Positions 8,968 through 18,223 are shown, counted from the first letter of the stretch. The stretch is DNA of 64,000 nt from RGZA01 sp964568585 (GCA_964568585.1 CAZMQI010000002.1:62001-126000), one strand, 5' to 3'. The notes: generated from the letters alone by a model not told the origin. Numbers and translations: made by a program.

Positions 8968-9564
8968 TTAAGTCCAGCTTTGATTGGCTTTGCGTTGTTT
9001 TTCAAACGCAGCAATGTCATCTTGGTGTTGCAACGTGATGCCAACAGCATCCAGCCCCTTGAGCATGCGATCTTTGCGTAAAGTATCAATTGTAAAGCTA
9101 AATTGCTTATTGCCTGCTTTGATCGTTTGCGCTTCCAAATCGATGGTGATTTCGCGGCCAGCTTTCGCATCTTCCATCAATTGATCGACTTGGTCTTGCG
9201 GCAATTGCACCGGCAGGATGCCATTTTGAAAACAGTTATTGTTAAAGATGTCGGCAAAACTTGGCGCAATTACACAGCGGATACCAAAATCCAATAACGC
9301 CCATGGCGCGTGTTCTCTGGATGACCCACAACCAAAATTCTCGCCAGCTACCAAAATGCTGGCCTTGCGATATGGCTCGCGGTTCAACACAAATTCGGGG
9401 ATTTCTTTGCCGTCTGCCGTGAAACGCATTTCATCGAACAGGTTCTTTCCCAAGCCCGAACGCTTGATGGTCTTCAGGAATTGCTTGGGAATAATCATAT
9501 CCGTGTCGATATTGATAATCGGCAAGGGCGCAGCAATTCCGGTCAGTTTTGTAAACGCTTGCAT
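8968..9564 (-). CDS. leuD: 3-isopropylmalate dehydratase small subunit
   Basis: A 198-residue LeuD. The start is placed at the ATG at 9564, giving MQAFTKLTG, because AGGAAG lies 8-9 bases upstream; a TTG two codons earlier is less likely. The swivel-domain signatures IDTDMIIPKQFLK and the GCGSSREHAPWAL loop are present. It forms the isomerase with LeuC, converting 2-isopropylmalate to 3-isopropylmalate. Unusually, it is separated from leuC by three unrelated small genes, although all lie on one strand with short gaps. Confidence 0.96.
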   Translation of the reverse strand: MQAFTKLTGIAAPLPIINIDTDMIIPKQFLKTIKRSGLGKNLFDEMRFTADGKEIPEFVLNREPYRKASILVAGENFGCGSSREHAPWALLDFGIRCVIAPSFADIFNNNCFQNGILPVQLPQDQVDQLMEDAKAGREITIDLEAQTIKAGNKQFSFTIDTLRKDRMLKGLDAVGITLQHQDDIAAFEKQRKANQSWT

Positions 9565-9574
9565 CGGCAACTTC

Positions 9575-9844
9575 CTAATTCAAAAACTTGTCTTTGGTCA
9601 TGCCTTCTTCTTCGCGGATATAGGCACGGATGACCATCCATATCGCCAGAATACCGGCGCCAATGATAAGCGTGAGCAATACTTTGCCCATCACGGCCCA
9701 GCTTAAAATATCAAACCATAAATCCAATACGAAGATGCCACCGGCGGTCGCAATGATAAGGAAAAGGATGTTCAGCAATAAACGGCGAGTGCGGTTGGCT
9801 TCGCTGATTTGAGCTGTGCGCCCATCTGTATTGGTGTCAATCAT
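9575..9844 (-). CDS. Small two-TM membrane protein of unknown function
   Basis: An 89-residue protein with a hydrophilic N terminus and two predicted transmembrane helices, about residues 22-45 (LLLNILFLIIATAGGIFVLDLW) and 52-73 (VMGKVLLTLIIGAGILAIWMVI). The tail is charged. Its ATG overlaps the stop of the upstream DUF4177 gene in an ATGA arrangement, suggesting translational coupling. It ends 10 bases before leuD. No family recognised; its only clue is its position inside the leucine operon. Confidence 0.7.
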   Translation of the reverse strand: MIDTNTDGRTAQISEANRTRRLLLNILFLIIATAGGIFVLDLWFDILSWAVMGKVLLTLIIGAGILAIWMVIRAYIREEEGMTKDKFLN

Positions 9845-10056
9845 AGGGTTTCCTTTTCTAAAACAATCAGAAACGCTTCGCGGGAGAAAAACAATAGCTC
9901 GCGGCGCTTTTCGCGTTCCATCGCCACCACACGCCAGCCTTCACGTGCATTGATATTCAAAAAATCACTGAACTTCACAGGATTGACCTTGGATTCACCC
10001 AGCAACAACGAGCCCAATAAGGGTTCGCGGTAAACCACGACTTTATATTCACGCAT
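9841..10056 (-). CDS. DUF4177-like small protein
   Basis: A 71-residue protein that begins REYKVVVYREP and contains VNPVKFSDFLNINAREGWRVVAMER. This matches the DUF4177 pattern: a beta strand EYKVV, a helix, then GW+VV. The start ATG follows AAGGA by 8 bases. The function of the family is not established. It is translationally coupled to the following two-TM gene and sits between leuC and leuD, so it is probably expressed with leucine synthesis. Confidence 0.7.
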   Translation of the reverse strand: MREYKVVVYREPLLGSLLLGESKVNPVKFSDFLNINAREGWRVVAMEREKRRELLFFSREAFLIVLEKETL

Positions 10057-10071
10057 GTCGGTAATCCTTTT

Positions 10072-10737
10072 TCAGATCGGGGCAGGAAACAAACTTGGTT
10101 TTACAGAGGAAACCCCTCTAAATCCACCGTTTCTTTCATAAAAAAATGCAACATCCAGGTCAGGGAATGCGAATATGCGATCACGGTTTTTCACCCGCAG
10201 ATTTGGCGCGTCCTTGAATTCCTGTTGCTGCCACGCGTCGCGCGTCAAATCACCTTCAGGAACTGCCAGATGCCGCAAGCCATTACCATTTTCTATCACC
10301 ATACTGTGCCAGCCTTGTTCCCACTGCACAATTTCATTCACTTTGCCCGCCACGATATGCGCGCCAATATCTTTTGGATCCAGAAAAAATGGTGCCATGC
10401 CCAAACGAACGGTTTGCCATTTTGAACGCGGCATATCTTTATTCACACCGGTTTCCAAAAATGCGCGAATGGATATCACACCAAATCGGTGCTGGCTTGA
10501 TGCACGGCGTAAAATCAACCCGTTACCCTTGCGAATATTCGATTTATGCCGTTCATTCCAATGCGGCGCATACACCACAAAATGTGTATCGGGCTGCGTA
10601 TCGGTTGTAAATACGACCTTGTCATAGCCGCCTTTGTCCTCCACATACACCACCAACCCTTTCACAGGAGGCGGGACATTTAATTCCGCATAATTATCCG
10701 GACGCCGCGTAGGTGCTGTTCGTTGTAACATCATCAT
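10072..10737 (-). CDS. Hypothetical protein in the leu operon
   Basis: About 221 residues counted from the ATG at 10737; a TTG three codons upstream and two further ATGs immediately after make the exact start uncertain. The sequence is soluble, rich in aromatic and basic residues, with no signal peptide, TM segment or recognisable motif. Segments such as VVFTTDTQPDTHFVVYAPHW and HIVAGKVNEIVQWEQGWHSMVI look like beta-rich globular protein. It starts about 15 bases after leuC and ends shortly before the DUF4177 gene. It therefore belongs to the leucine operon by position, but no function can be assigned. Confidence 0.6.
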   Translation of the reverse strand: MMMLQRTAPTRRPDNYAELNVPPPVKGLVVYVEDKGGYDKVVFTTDTQPDTHFVVYAPHWNERHKSNIRKGNGLILRRASSQHRFGVISIRAFLETGVNKDMPRSKWQTVRLGMAPFFLDPKDIGAHIVAGKVNEIVQWEQGWHSMVIENGNGLRHLAVPEGDLTRDAWQQQEFKDAPNLRVKNRDRIFAFPDLDVAFFYERNGGFRGVSSVKPSLFPAPI

Positions 10738-10751
10738 CCCATTCAAAAGCG

Positions 10752-12164
10752 TTATTTCATCAATTCACGTACATCCGCCAATTTACCGGTAATCGCGGCG
10801 GCGGCTGCCATTTCAGGGCTGAGCAAATGGGTGCGTCCACCACGGCCTTGGCGGCCTTCGAAATTACGGTTTGACGTAGACGCGCAACGCTCACCCGGCT
10901 GCAATTTATCTTCGTTCATCGCAAGACACATCGAACAACCAGGTTCGCGCCAATCAAAGCCTGCATCGCGGAACAACTTATCTAACCCTTCCGCTTCCGC
11001 TTGCTCTTTCACAAGGCCAGAACCCGGCACTACCATCGCATAAACATTCGCTGCAACCTTGCGGCCACGGATGACTTGGCTCGCAGCACGCAAATCTTCA
11101 ATGCGGCCATTGGTGCAAGACCCTATGAACACCTTATCAACTGGGACATCGGTCAACTTCGTGCCGGGTGTTAATCCCATATAGGTCAATGCACGTTCAA
11201 CCGAACCGCGGTGATTTTCATCTTTGATCTCTGCTGGGTTCGGCACGCTGCCGGTGATTGGCAACACATCTTGCGGGCTGGTGCCCCATGTGACTTGTGG
11301 TGCAATCTTGGAACCATCCAGCGTGAACACTTTATCGTAATGTGCACCTGCATCACTTGGCAATGTCCGCCAATACGCAACCGCTTTTTCCCATGCATCA
11401 CCTTTGGGTGCCATCGGGCGGCCCTTTAAATAGGCAAAGGTAGTTTCATCGGGCGCAACCATTCCCGCACGTGCACCGGCTTCAATGCTCATATTACAAA
11501 CGGTCATGCGGCCTTCCATGCTCATTTCTTTGAACACATCGCCCACATATTCCATCACGTAACCTGTACCGCCAGCGGTTCCGGTAACACCAATAACAGC
11601 CAAAATAATATCTTTGGGGGTTACGCCGAAACCGATTTTGCCAGTCACTTCAATTTTCATATTCTTCGATGGCTTGGCAAGAAGCGTTTGTGTTGCAAGC
11701 ACATGTTCCACTTCCGATGTGCCGATACCAAACGCCAATGCGCCAAAGGCACCATGGGTCGATGTGTGGCTATCGCCGCACACAATGGTCATGCCGGGCT
11801 GCGTCAACCCTTGTTCAGGGCCAATAATATGCACGATGCCTTGGCGCTTATCGGCCATATCAAAATATTGAACGCCGAATTCTTTGGTGTTCTCGGCCAA
11901 GGCTTGAACCTGAATGCGCGATTCTTCTTCCTTGATACCCTGCAAACGGTCAGCCGAGGTTGGCACATTATGATCTGCAACAGCGAGTGTTGCATCGGGG
12001 TGGCGAACTTTGCGGCCACTTATCCGCAAGCCTTCAAAGGCCTGTGGGCTGGTCACTTCATGCACAAGATGGCGATCGATGTATAAAATTGCCGTGCCAT
12101 CGGGCAGGGTTTTGACAACATGATGCTCCCAGATTTTATCGTATAATGTTTTAGCTTTACTCAT
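10752..12164 (-). CDS. leuC: 3-isopropylmalate dehydratase large subunit
   Basis: A 470-residue aconitase-family protein of normal LeuC length. Iron-sulfur ligands are visible as FIGSCTNGR and GCSMCLAMN, and GDSHTSTHGAFGALAFGIGTSEVEHV marks the active-site region. With LeuD it isomerises isopropylmalate via a [4Fe-4S] cluster. It is the first gene of the operon leuC, unknown, DUF4177, two-TM protein, leuD, leuB. No leucine-rich leader peptide or clear attenuator was seen in the 118 bases before it. Confidence 0.97.
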   Translation of the reverse strand: MSKAKTLYDKIWEHHVVKTLPDGTAILYIDRHLVHEVTSPQAFEGLRISGRKVRHPDATLAVADHNVPTSADRLQGIKEEESRIQVQALAENTKEFGVQYFDMADKRQGIVHIIGPEQGLTQPGMTIVCGDSHTSTHGAFGALAFGIGTSEVEHVLATQTLLAKPSKNMKIEVTGKIGFGVTPKDIILAVIGVTGTAGGTGYVMEYVGDVFKEMSMEGRMTVCNMSIEAGARAGMVAPDETTFAYLKGRPMAPKGDAWEKAVAYWRTLPSDAGAHYDKVFTLDGSKIAPQVTWGTSPQDVLPITGSVPNPAEIKDENHRGSVERALTYMGLTPGTKLTDVPVDKVFIGSCTNGRIEDLRAASQVIRGRKVAANVYAMVVPGSGLVKEQAEAEGLDKLFRDAGFDWREPGCSMCLAMNEDKLQPGERCASTSNRNFEGRQGRGGRTHLLSPEMAAAAAITGKLADVRELMK

Positions 12165-12282
12165 ATGCTTTCCTAGTTATGCGAAGCAAATTTTTCCCAT
12201 AAACACATCTGCATTGCAAATGGCTTGCATGAAGTGCTTATGTCTATTGCATTAGATTAATGTAGCTTTTTTTAGGCTCAGT

Positions 12283-13098
12283 TCAAACGATATGCTCAAA
12301 GGGGAGTGAAACCCCCAGAAAGCGTGCAGCATCAGCCGATACGCGCATAGCATTACCGCTTGTGATGAACCTGTCATCGGCCTTTGGCGCATGTTGCGCG
12401 AATTCCGGATGCCGGATGAGATAATCCATCAACCGGTCGGCCACCGCTGCGCCTTGCGATAATATCTGCGTAGATGCAGGCAGATGGTTTTTGAATAAAT
12501 GTTCGACAAGTGGGAAATGTGTACAGCCCAATAATGCGCGATGCGGTGCCTTACCGTTTGTCTTTTGCATACACTCTGTAACCGCTTCTTTCACCAATCG
12601 CTCTAACTCCGCTTCACTTGCGCCTGTTTCTATCGCGCCAGCTAAATGGGCGCAGATCTGCTGGATAACTTTTGCATGTGGATTTCGCTTGTGAATCTCA
12701 ACATCATAAACGCCAGATTCGATGGTGCGTTGTGTGCCGAACACTGCCAGCATTTCATTCGCATCATCATGCGTCATCGTTGCGATTTCTACCGTTGGCA
12801 CAATAATACCAAGGACACGTTTGTCTTTATGCACGCTGTTCGGAAGCCATTGCTGCTGTAATGTGCGTAGCGCAATGGCTGTGGCCGTATTGCATGCCAA
12901 GACCACCAAGGGGCAACCACGCTCAAACAGCATTTCAATGGCAGCTTGGGTAAGTTTTAGAATCTCATCCGCAGGTCTGGTGCCGTAGGGCGCATTGGCA
13001 TGATCGCCAAAATAAATGAAATTACGCTGCGGCAATCGCTTTGCCAGCGCCTGATAAATCGTGAGGCCGCCATGGCCTGTATCGAATAACCCAATCAT
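12283..13098 (-). CDS. murI: Glutamate racemase
   Basis: It supplies D-glutamate for peptidoglycan. I place the start at the ATG at 13098 (271 residues, MIGLFDTGHGG). A TTG nine codons upstream falls next to the T-tract of the rplS terminator and is less plausible. The two catalytic cysteines are in VLACNTATA and LLGCTHFPLVEH. The N-terminal motif reads FDTGHGGL where most relatives have FDSGVGGL, a conservative S-to-T change plus V-to-H. The length is normal. No strong Shine-Dalgarno sequence is visible before either start. Confidence 0.93.
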   Translation of the reverse strand: MIGLFDTGHGGLTIYQALAKRLPQRNFIYFGDHANAPYGTRPADEILKLTQAAIEMLFERGCPLVVLACNTATAIALRTLQQQWLPNSVHKDKRVLGIIVPTVEIATMTHDDANEMLAVFGTQRTIESGVYDVEIHKRNPHAKVIQQICAHLAGAIETGASEAELERLVKEAVTECMQKTNGKAPHRALLGCTHFPLVEHLFKNHLPASTQILSQGAAVADRLMDYLIRHPEFAQHAPKADDRFITSGNAMRVSADAARFLGVSLPFEHIV

Positions 13099-13125
13099 GT
13101 CGCGTACTGATAAAACATGTGCCAA

Positions 13126-13157
13126 TAAAAAAGGCCGCTAAGTGATTAGCGACCTTC
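13126..13157 (-). terminator. Rho-independent terminator after rplS
   Basis: An 11-bp stem (13131-13141 with 13146-13156, one G-T wobble) has a four-base loop. On the minus strand it is followed by a run of six T. It lies 34 bases past the rplS stop and ends the rpsP-rimM-trmD-rplS transcript. Confidence 0.9.
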
Positions 13158-13190
13158 TTAGAATACTGTGTTTTAAATAAGTTAGAAAAC

Positions 13191-13604
13191 TTATTCTTGG
13201 CCTTCTGTTTGAACGGCGCGGCCATCTTCCATGCCAACACCTGTGGTGCGCTCAGCAATACGTGCTGATTTACCGCGGCGGTCACGAAGATAGTACAACT
13301 TCGCGCGGCGAACTTCACCGCGGCGCACGAGCTTGATGGATTCAAGACGTGGACTATACAGAGGGAATACACGTTCAACACCTTCACCAAGGCTGATCTT
13401 GCGAACGGTGAATGATGAGTTCAAGCCAGCATTCTTGCGTGCCACAACCAGACCTTCATAAGCCTGAATACGTTCACGGGTTCCTTCGATAACGCGCACA
13501 TTCACGCGCACGGTATCGCCCGGCGCGAAATCTGGAATGCTATTTGCGTTTGCGCCGGTCAATTTTGCAATTTGTGCGGCTTCAACTTTTTGTAACAGGT
13601 TCAT
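13191..13604 (-). CDS. rplS: 50S ribosomal protein L19
   Basis: A 137-residue L19 starting at MNLLQKVEAAQ. The frame is open a further 31 codons upstream, but the internal ATG at 13604 is preceded by AGGAG at a 9-base spacing and matches the family N terminus. Family motifs are PGDTVRVNVRVIEGTRERIQ, YEGLVVARKN and the Arg-rich RRGEVRRAKLYYLRDRRGKSARI. L19 lies at the 30S-50S interface. It is the last gene of the rpsP operon, with a terminator after it. A short acidic/Gln tail extends beyond the core. Confidence 0.97.
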   Translation of the reverse strand: MNLLQKVEAAQIAKLTGANANSIPDFAPGDTVRVNVRVIEGTRERIQAYEGLVVARKNAGLNSSFTVRKISLGEGVERVFPLYSPRLESIKLVRRGEVRRAKLYYLRDRRGKSARIAERTTGVGMEDGRAVQTEGQE

Positions 13605-13726
13605 CTCAATAACTCCTAATAACGCATATTCCCGATAAAGTGGTTTCCGGTTTTCGGATAAGAATATGCGACTTAATAAGTGCGTTAATAACCACAAAAA
13701 CGGGGACTAGCGCAATGCCTAAATTA

Positions 13727-14446
13727 CTATTTTTTTTGCCTAATATTACCAGTATTTAAGGCCTCATATTGCTGCCAAAGGTCGGGGCGGCGCGCCTTGG
13801 TCAGCGCTTTTGCTTGGCTTAACCGCCATTCCTTAACCTTTGCATGATCACCCGAAAGCAGGATTTCTGGCACGTCTTGCCCGTTCCAACTGGCTGGTTT
13901 TGTATAATGTGGGTATTCGAGCAAGCCGCCAGAGAAGCTTTCTTCATCCACCGTCGTGCTATTTCCCAATACGCCGGGCAATAAACGAACGACGCCTTCA
14001 ATCAATGCCATGGCTGCAACCTCGCCGCCCGCCAATACAAAATCACCAAGGCTTACTTCTTCCAACTGGTGTGCATCAATCACGCGCTGATCAACGCCTT
14101 CATATCTGCCGCACAGTAATGCGACATTTGGAACAGTTGATAATTCCTGCAGCAATGCCTGGTCTAATTTTTTTCCGCGTGGACTCAGGTAAATTTTGCG
14201 CGTGCCTGCCGGCAAGCTATTCAGCACAGCATCCAGCACATCGGGCTTCATCACCATCCCTGCGCCGCCGCCATAGGGGGTATCATCCACCGTCTTGTGT
14301 TTATCAGTTGCAAAATCACGGATGTGAATAGCGTTTAAATTCCAGATGCCGTTTTCCAATGCTTTGCCCGGCAATGAACAGCCGAGCAGCCCCGGAAACA
14401 TTTCCGGAAACAGCGTGAGGATATGAACAGACCAAACCGGTTTCAT
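13727..14446 (-). CDS. trmD: tRNA (guanine-N1-)-methyltransferase TrmD
   Basis: A 239-residue SPOUT methyltransferase that makes m1G37, preventing +1 frameshifting. The trefoil-knot SAM site is seen as LLCGRYEGVDQRVI and SLGDFVLAGGE. The N terminus VHILTLFPEMFPG is also typical. It overlaps rimM by 4 bases (ATGA-type coupling) and precedes rplS, the usual rpsP-rimM-trmD-rplS order. Confidence 0.97.
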   Translation of the reverse strand: MKPVWSVHILTLFPEMFPGLLGCSLPGKALENGIWNLNAIHIRDFATDKHKTVDDTPYGGGAGMVMKPDVLDAVLNSLPAGTRKIYLSPRGKKLDQALLQELSTVPNVALLCGRYEGVDQRVIDAHQLEEVSLGDFVLAGGEVAAMALIEGVVRLLPGVLGNSTTVDEESFSGGLLEYPHYTKPASWNGQDVPEILLSGDHAKVKEWRLSQAKALTKARRPDLWQQYEALNTGNIRQKK

Positions 14447-15027
14447 TTTATTTTTTTGGTTTTCTTGGTTGGCTTTTCTGCCAATTCTTCATCCAACTCT
14501 TCAGGCTGTGGCGGCTTTTCATCGGCCAGCCAGCCATGCGGAATCATGATACGTATCGTGCGTTTCTTGAGGTTCAAGTCACCGGCATAGGGTTCCTTGA
14601 ACGGCAACATGAATTCCTTACCTTCTAATGGCTGCAATACCAGAATATCGCCTGCGCCAAAGTTATGGATGTCTTTCAGCGTTGCGATGGCTTTGCCTTT
14701 TTCAGATACCGCCGAAAACCCTTTCAGGTCTTCGATGTAATAACGGCCATCATCCAGTTCCGGCAATTGCTCGCGCGTCACATACAATTTGGGTTTGGTT
14801 CGTGCCAGCGCTTCAGCTGCATTACGATCTGTAACGCCCTTCACCTTGGCAATCAGTGACATTTTATGTACGCCGATAATCTTCAGGTTATATTTAGTCT
14901 GACCACTTTCGTCTTGAACAGTCTTGTACTCACCCAGCGCCAAGGGATCTTCGGTAAAGCTTCTAACTTTTACCTCCCCCTTGATGCCATGTGCGGCAAG
15001 TATTTGCCCAACCAAGATAAGTGTCAT
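14443..15027 (-). CDS. rimM: 16S rRNA processing protein RimM
   Basis: A 194-residue RimM with the N-terminal domain (GQILAAHGIKGEVKVRSFTE) and a C-terminal PRC-barrel (DDGRYYIEDLKGFSAV, then DILVLQPLEGKEFMLPF). It assists maturation of the 30S head by binding S19. It extends past the usual C terminus by about 25 acidic and Lys-rich residues (EELDEELAEKPTKKTKK). It overlaps trmD by 4 bases and follows rpsP by 7. Confidence 0.95.
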   Translation of the reverse strand: MTLILVGQILAAHGIKGEVKVRSFTEDPLALGEYKTVQDESGQTKYNLKIIGVHKMSLIAKVKGVTDRNAAEALARTKPKLYVTREQLPELDDGRYYIEDLKGFSAVSEKGKAIATLKDIHNFGAGDILVLQPLEGKEFMLPFKEPYAGDLNLKKRTIRIMIPHGWLADEKPPQPEELDEELAEKPTKKTKKIK

Positions 15028-15034
15028 TTATCGC

Positions 15035-15421
15035 TTACGCTGCGGTTTCAGCAGCTGGAGCTTCTGCAGGAGCATCAGCCTTTGCCTTTGCTTCAGCAGC
15101 GGCCTTCAAGCGTTCTTGAGCCTTCGCCTTTGGAGCTGACTTAACAGGAGCAACGCGGTACTCAACCTTAGGACCGATACCGGCTTTGTGCATGAAAATG
15201 GCAACGCGTTCGGATGGTTGCGCACCCTTTGAAATCCAGTATTGGATGCGTTCAGCGTTCAATTGCACGCGTACTGGGCTGTCTTTGGCAAGCATCGGGT
15301 TATAGCTGCCTACCTTTTCGATGTAACGTGCGTCACGTGCCTTGCGGCCGTCAACAACAACGATGGAATAGTATGGACGCTTCTTTGCGCCGCCGCGTGA
15401 CATTCTGATTTTTACTGACAT
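15035..15421 (-). CDS. rpsP: 30S ribosomal protein S16
   Basis: 128 residues. The conserved S16 core occupies residues 1-85 (VKIRMSRGGAKKRPYYSIVVVD, RDARYIEKVGSYNP, RIQYWISKGAQPSERV). An Ala/Lys-rich tail of about 40 residues follows, as seen in several alphaproteobacteria. The ATG is preceded by GAAGGAAG. It is first in the rpsP-rimM-trmD-rplS operon and lies about 70 bases after ffh. Confidence 0.97.
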   Translation of the reverse strand: MSVKIRMSRGGAKKRPYYSIVVVDGRKARDARYIEKVGSYNPMLAKDSPVRVQLNAERIQYWISKGAQPSERVAIFMHKAGIGPKVEYRVAPVKSAPKAKAQERLKAAAEAKAKADAPAEAPAAETAA

Positions 15422-15493
15422 AACTTCTTCCTTCTCTCTTGGTTGTAATAATTAGATTTCAATTCTCCAATTTCTTAGAGAACTGAACGCTAC

Positions 15494-16858
15494 CTACCGC
15501 TTACCAAGTAAATTCTCCAATCCCCCACCCTGCATCTGACGCATAAAATTCTTGTTACCCATCTTCTTCATCTGCTTCATCATGTCGCGCATCTGCATAT
15601 ATTGCTTGACCAGCTGATTGATCATTGCCACATCCGTGCCGCTGCCTTTGGCAATACGGCGTTTGCGCGATGCATTCAATAAGTCCGGATTTCTACGCTC
15701 TGCCTTGGTCATCGAACCAATGATGGCTTCTTGGCGCTTAATCACACGCTCGTCAATTTTGGCGTCATTCATCGCCTGCTTGATTTTGCCAACACCCGGC
15801 ATCATGCCCATAATGCCTGAAAAGCCACCCATTTTGCGGATTTGGCGTAATTGATCTGCCAAATCATCAAAATCGAAATTGCCTTTCTGCATCTTGGCGG
15901 CCATTTTTTCGGCGGCGCCCATATCCATTTCTGCAGCGGCCTTTTCGACAAGACTGACCACGTCACCCATATCCAGAATACGTCCTGCGATACGATCGGG
16001 ATGATAGACTTCAAACGCATCCAGCTTTTCGCCAGAGCCAAAGAATTTAATTGGCTGGCCCGTCACAGCGCGCATCGAAAGCGCTGCGCCACCGCGTGCA
16101 TCACCATCAAGGCGTGTCATGATGATACCGGTGATGCTGACCGCGGCGTGGAACTTCTCTGCAACGTTCAGCGCATCTTGGCCGGTCATCGCATCAACCA
16201 CCAGCAATGTTTCAGCTGGCTGGGCGATGTCGCGCACCGCTTTTACTTCTGCCATCAACGCTTCATCAATCGCGGTACGGCCAGCGGTATCCAGAATAAC
16301 AATATCATAACCTTCGCGTGCTGCAACATCCAATGCGCGTTTGGTAATGGCTGTTGGCTCTTCGCCAGCAATGATTGGCAGGCTTCCAACATCCGCCAGT
16401 TTGGCCAATATCGCCAATTGTTCTTGCGCGGCTGGGCGACGCGTATCAAGCGATGCAAGCAAGACCTTCTTGCGTTCAACTTCCTTTAAACGTTTTGCCA
16501 GTTTACCGGATGATGTGGTTTTACCCGAACCTTGCAAACCCACCATCAACACTGGGACTGGCGGGTTCTGTGCAAGGTTAAGCGGTGTTGCGCTTGCGCC
16601 TAATGTTTCAACCAGCACATCATGAACGATTTTGACAACTTGCTGGCCTGGCGTTACTGATGCCACCACTTCATGGCCAATGGCTCTAACACGCACCTTG
16701 GCAATGAAGTCTTTGGCAACTGTCAGCGCGACGTCTGCTTCCAATAATGCAATTCGGATTTCACGGCATGCTGCATCGACGTCACTTTCGGTCAACGCAC
16801 CGCGCCCGCGTAAGCGGTCGAAAATTCCAGTTAGCTTGGTCGTTAAATTCTCAAACAC
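15494..16858 (-). CDS. ffh: Signal recognition particle protein Ffh
   Basis: A 454-residue SRP54 GTPase that targets nascent inner-membrane proteins through the 4.5S RNA and FtsY. The order is an N-terminal four-helix domain (MFENLTTKLTGIFDRLRG), a G domain with GLQGSGKTTSSGKLA, DTAGR and TRLDGDARGG, then a Met-rich M domain (GGFSGIMGMMPGVGKIKQ, QYMQMRDMMKQMKKMG). The length is normal. It stands upstream of rpsP on the same strand, a common arrangement in this class. Confidence 0.97.
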   Translation of the reverse strand: MFENLTTKLTGIFDRLRGRGALTESDVDAACREIRIALLEADVALTVAKDFIAKVRVRAIGHEVVASVTPGQQVVKIVHDVLVETLGASATPLNLAQNPPVPVLMVGLQGSGKTTSSGKLAKRLKEVERKKVLLASLDTRRPAAQEQLAILAKLADVGSLPIIAGEEPTAITKRALDVAAREGYDIVILDTAGRTAIDEALMAEVKAVRDIAQPAETLLVVDAMTGQDALNVAEKFHAAVSITGIIMTRLDGDARGGAALSMRAVTGQPIKFFGSGEKLDAFEVYHPDRIAGRILDMGDVVSLVEKAAAEMDMGAAEKMAAKMQKGNFDFDDLADQLRQIRKMGGFSGIMGMMPGVGKIKQAMNDAKIDERVIKRQEAIIGSMTKAERRNPDLLNASRKRRIAKGSGTDVAMINQLVKQYMQMRDMMKQMKKMGNKNFMRQMQGGGLENLLGKR

Positions 16859-17027
16859 TCAAACAATCCCTAGACGCAATAGCAAATAAGCCTGTGCACG
16901 CAACGCGTGGACAAGCTGGGCACCTTGGTGCCGTTTTATCTCTAAACTTCGGAGATGGCAGGAAATTAGGGGTTTTAAGGGGCCAGAGTCAAGACATGAG
17001 TCAAGTAAAACCCAATTAATAAAGGGC

Positions 17028-17828
17028 TTATTTCTTAAAACCTGAATGAATAGCGGCAATTCCAACGCTTACATTACGGTAGTGCACCGCGCTAAAGCCG
17101 GCATCCTGCATCAATTTAACCAGTGCTTGCTGATCTGGAAATGCACGAATGCTTTCTGCAAGATACTGGTACGCCGCACGGTCACCCGCCACTTTCTCAC
17201 CCATCCATGGCAAAAAACTGAACGAATAACGGTCATATGCTTTTTGCAAAAGCGGTACGGGTATATGGCTGAATTCCAGACAGTAAAAACGTCCGCCTGG
17301 TTTTAATACACGCAGAATATCTGCCAAGGCTTTTGAAAGCCGCGTCACATTACGCAGCCCAAATGCAATCGTCACGGCATCAAAGCTATTATCCTCAAAA
17401 GGCAACTCTTCGGCATTGCCGAGGGCCCAGTTGAACTTGCTGTGCAATCCCTTATCCATCGCGCGTTGCTTGCCAACATTAAGCATCGCGGGATTGATGT
17501 CGCAGATGGTGATTTTATTGGCTGAAGCAGCAAATCTGCTACGCGTTTTTTGCATTAAAAACGCAATATCGCCAGTGCCCCCCGCCAGATCCAATATCAC
17601 TTCATTGGCCTTTGGTTCCACGCTATTCACGAAGTCGCGCTTCCACAAACGATGAATGCCAAGCGACATGATGTCATTCATTACATCGTATTTTGGTGCA
17701 ACGCTTTCAAACACTTCGCGCACCAGTTTGGTACGCGTTTCTGGTGCGGTTTTTCGGTAACCAAACCCTGCTTGCGTGGTTTCATTTGTTGCGTTGTTTA
17801 TCTTCGATTTTTTAGCTCGATTAACCAT
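17028..17828 (-). CDS. ubiE: Ubiquinone/menaquinone C-methyltransferase UbiE
   Basis: A class I SAM methyltransferase that C-methylates the quinone ring in ubiquinone synthesis. The SAM loop LDLAGGTGDIAF, the VFESVAPKYDVMNDIMSLGIHRLWKRDF block and LEFSHIPVPLLQKAYDRYSFSFLPWMG are diagnostic. I prefer the ATG at 17828 (266 residues); a GTG four codons earlier is possible. It is divergent from a small gene that precedes mutM; ubiE-mutM adjacency is common in alphaproteobacteria. Confidence 0.95.
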   Translation of the reverse strand: MVNRAKKSKINNATNETTQAGFGYRKTAPETRTKLVREVFESVAPKYDVMNDIMSLGIHRLWKRDFVNSVEPKANEVILDLAGGTGDIAFLMQKTRSRFAASANKITICDINPAMLNVGKQRAMDKGLHSKFNWALGNAEELPFEDNSFDAVTIAFGLRNVTRLSKALADILRVLKPGGRFYCLEFSHIPVPLLQKAYDRYSFSFLPWMGEKVAGDRAAYQYLAESIRAFPDQQALVKLMQDAGFSAVHYRNVSVGIAAIHSGFKK

Positions 17829-17893
17829 TAACACTCTCACATTAGGTGAAAGTATTTTTAGCTGATATGATGCTTTCAGGATAGAGGAAAAAG

Positions 17894-18223
17894 ATGAACG
17901 CAGTCGCAGAATTTGACAGTTTTACTCACCGTATGAACCAATGGTCGCACGCAAGCGCAGAAGTGGTTACCCAATTCATCTCTGAAATTCCCGAAACCAT
18001 CCACGATTTTGCAGAGAAATCATTTAAAAAAGCGCATGAATATCTTGCATGGTTGCGCGGCAATCAAGTTTTAGAACAGGCCCAAGCCAAAGATAATCTA
18101 CGCGTTGCACGCGGCGGAAGAGCCATGTCATTGCTGGATCAACCGATTAGACCAGAACCGCAAAGTGTGGGCGGACGCTTGCTCCGCATCTTCAGCGGCG
18201 GCTCAACACCTGCTCCCGAATAA
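17894..18223 (+). CDS. Small hypothetical protein upstream of mutM
   Basis: 109 residues with a good Shine-Dalgarno sequence (GAGGA, 8 bases before the ATG). The first 70 residues are predicted helical (FISEIPETIHDFAEKSFKKAHEYLAWLRG). The rest is a flexible basic tail. There is no signal peptide or TM helix. The helical part faintly resembles phasin-type or other small coiled proteins, but nothing diagnostic is present. It may be co-transcribed with mutM, which starts 38 bases later. Confidence 0.65.
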   Translation: MNAVAEFDSFTHRMNQWSHASAEVVTQFISEIPETIHDFAEKSFKKAHEYLAWLRGNQVLEQAQAKDNLRVARGGRAMSLLDQPIRPEPQSVGGRLLRIFSGGSTPAPE

